This document shows positions 22,617-22,700 of a DNA stretch of 22,700 bases, piece after piece. The translations under genes and the position numbers were made by a program. How positions within the stretch are numbered: position 1 is the stretch's first letter; every line of letters starts with the position of its first letter. A model generated the notes under the pieces. It had not been told where the DNA came from. It did no database searches and saw nothing but the letters and a program-made list of their open reading frames with translations. The stretch is from NCBI RefSeq assembly GCF_000711955.1, contig NZ_JONR01000058.1, positions 1 through 22,700 of the forward strand, written 5' to 3'. This DNA is from Nevskia soli DSM 19509 (lineage in GTDB: Bacteria; Pseudomonadota; Gammaproteobacteria; Nevskiales; Nevskiaceae).

Positions 22617-22700
22617 AACCGTAATTTCAATCTGCGACTCCAATGCCTCGCGCGCAAGCGCGTACGCGAAGATCTCAGAGCAAGGGCGAAAAGAAAGCCG

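Larger units (their letters stand above)
22138..22700. other. Gene-free stretch rich in palindromes
   Basis: This 563-bp stretch has no reading frame with a recognisable protein. It holds a 9-bp tandem repeat, a dRS3-like palindrome, several perfect hairpins and a further near-perfect hairpin at 22570-22598, which are listed separately. It continues past the window edge. Confidence 0.7.

Noticed and set aside
22517..22622. Short frame MNSKTKCGRRL... at the right end
   Set aside because: It is composed of the repeat hairpins and has no Shine-Dalgarno. Such frames over dispersed repeats are usually spurious.

Overview
The window is GC-rich, densely coded bacterial chromosome with Gram-negative gammaproteobacterial content: lipoproteins and secreted proteins, EnvC, AmpD/AmpE, and the classic yibN-grxC-secB-gpsA cluster next to envC and ctpA. 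A 2,4-dienoyl-CoA reductase-like SDR, a sterol-desaturase-type hydroxylase and the palindromic intergenic repeats would suit a Nevskiales/Xanthomonadales-type organism. That placement is an inference from gene content, not a database match.

Layout. 1-3185 (minus): most of an Lhr-type superfamily 2 helicase, cut by the window edge, with a near-ideal LexA (SOS) box over its promoter. 3425-4387 (plus): an alpha/beta hydrolase. 4584-5129 (minus): PduO-type cobalamin adenosyltransferase, divergent from an inositol-monophosphatase-family enzyme (5284-6072) and the SDR (6104-6916), which probably form an operon. 6940-7130: clustered palindromes and a terminator, then a cold-shock protein (minus). 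7595-8392 (plus): M48 lipoprotein protease. 8425-12105 (minus): an OppF-type ABC ATPase, a BtuF-like cobalamin-binding protein, AmpE and AmpD. 12141-14921 (plus): a two-domain M16 zinc peptidase lipoprotein. 14984-15307 (minus): a small secreted protein. 15478-15951 (plus): TrmL. 15980-16798 (minus): fatty acid hydroxylase. 16912-19244 (minus): gpsA, secB, grxC and yibN. 19385-22091 (plus): envC and ctpA, closed by a strong terminator. 22138-22700 has no credible gene but is full of palindromes and short repeats.

Most genes are housekeeping: cell-wall recycling and division (ampD, ampE, envC, ctpA), export (secB), redox (grxC, yibN), phospholipid precursor supply (gpsA) and tRNA modification (trmL). 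I found no defence system, CRISPR array, prophage or biosynthetic cluster.

The most notable signal is a 264-bp element with 29-bp perfect terminal inverted repeats and a CTAG target duplication, inserted at the ampD-ampE junction. Removing it on paper restores an ampD stop that overlaps the ampE start by 4 nt (ATGA). The insertion therefore added a foreign tail to AmpD and uncoupled AmpE. The second is the SOS box on the Lhr-type helicase gene, whose start may be leaderless.
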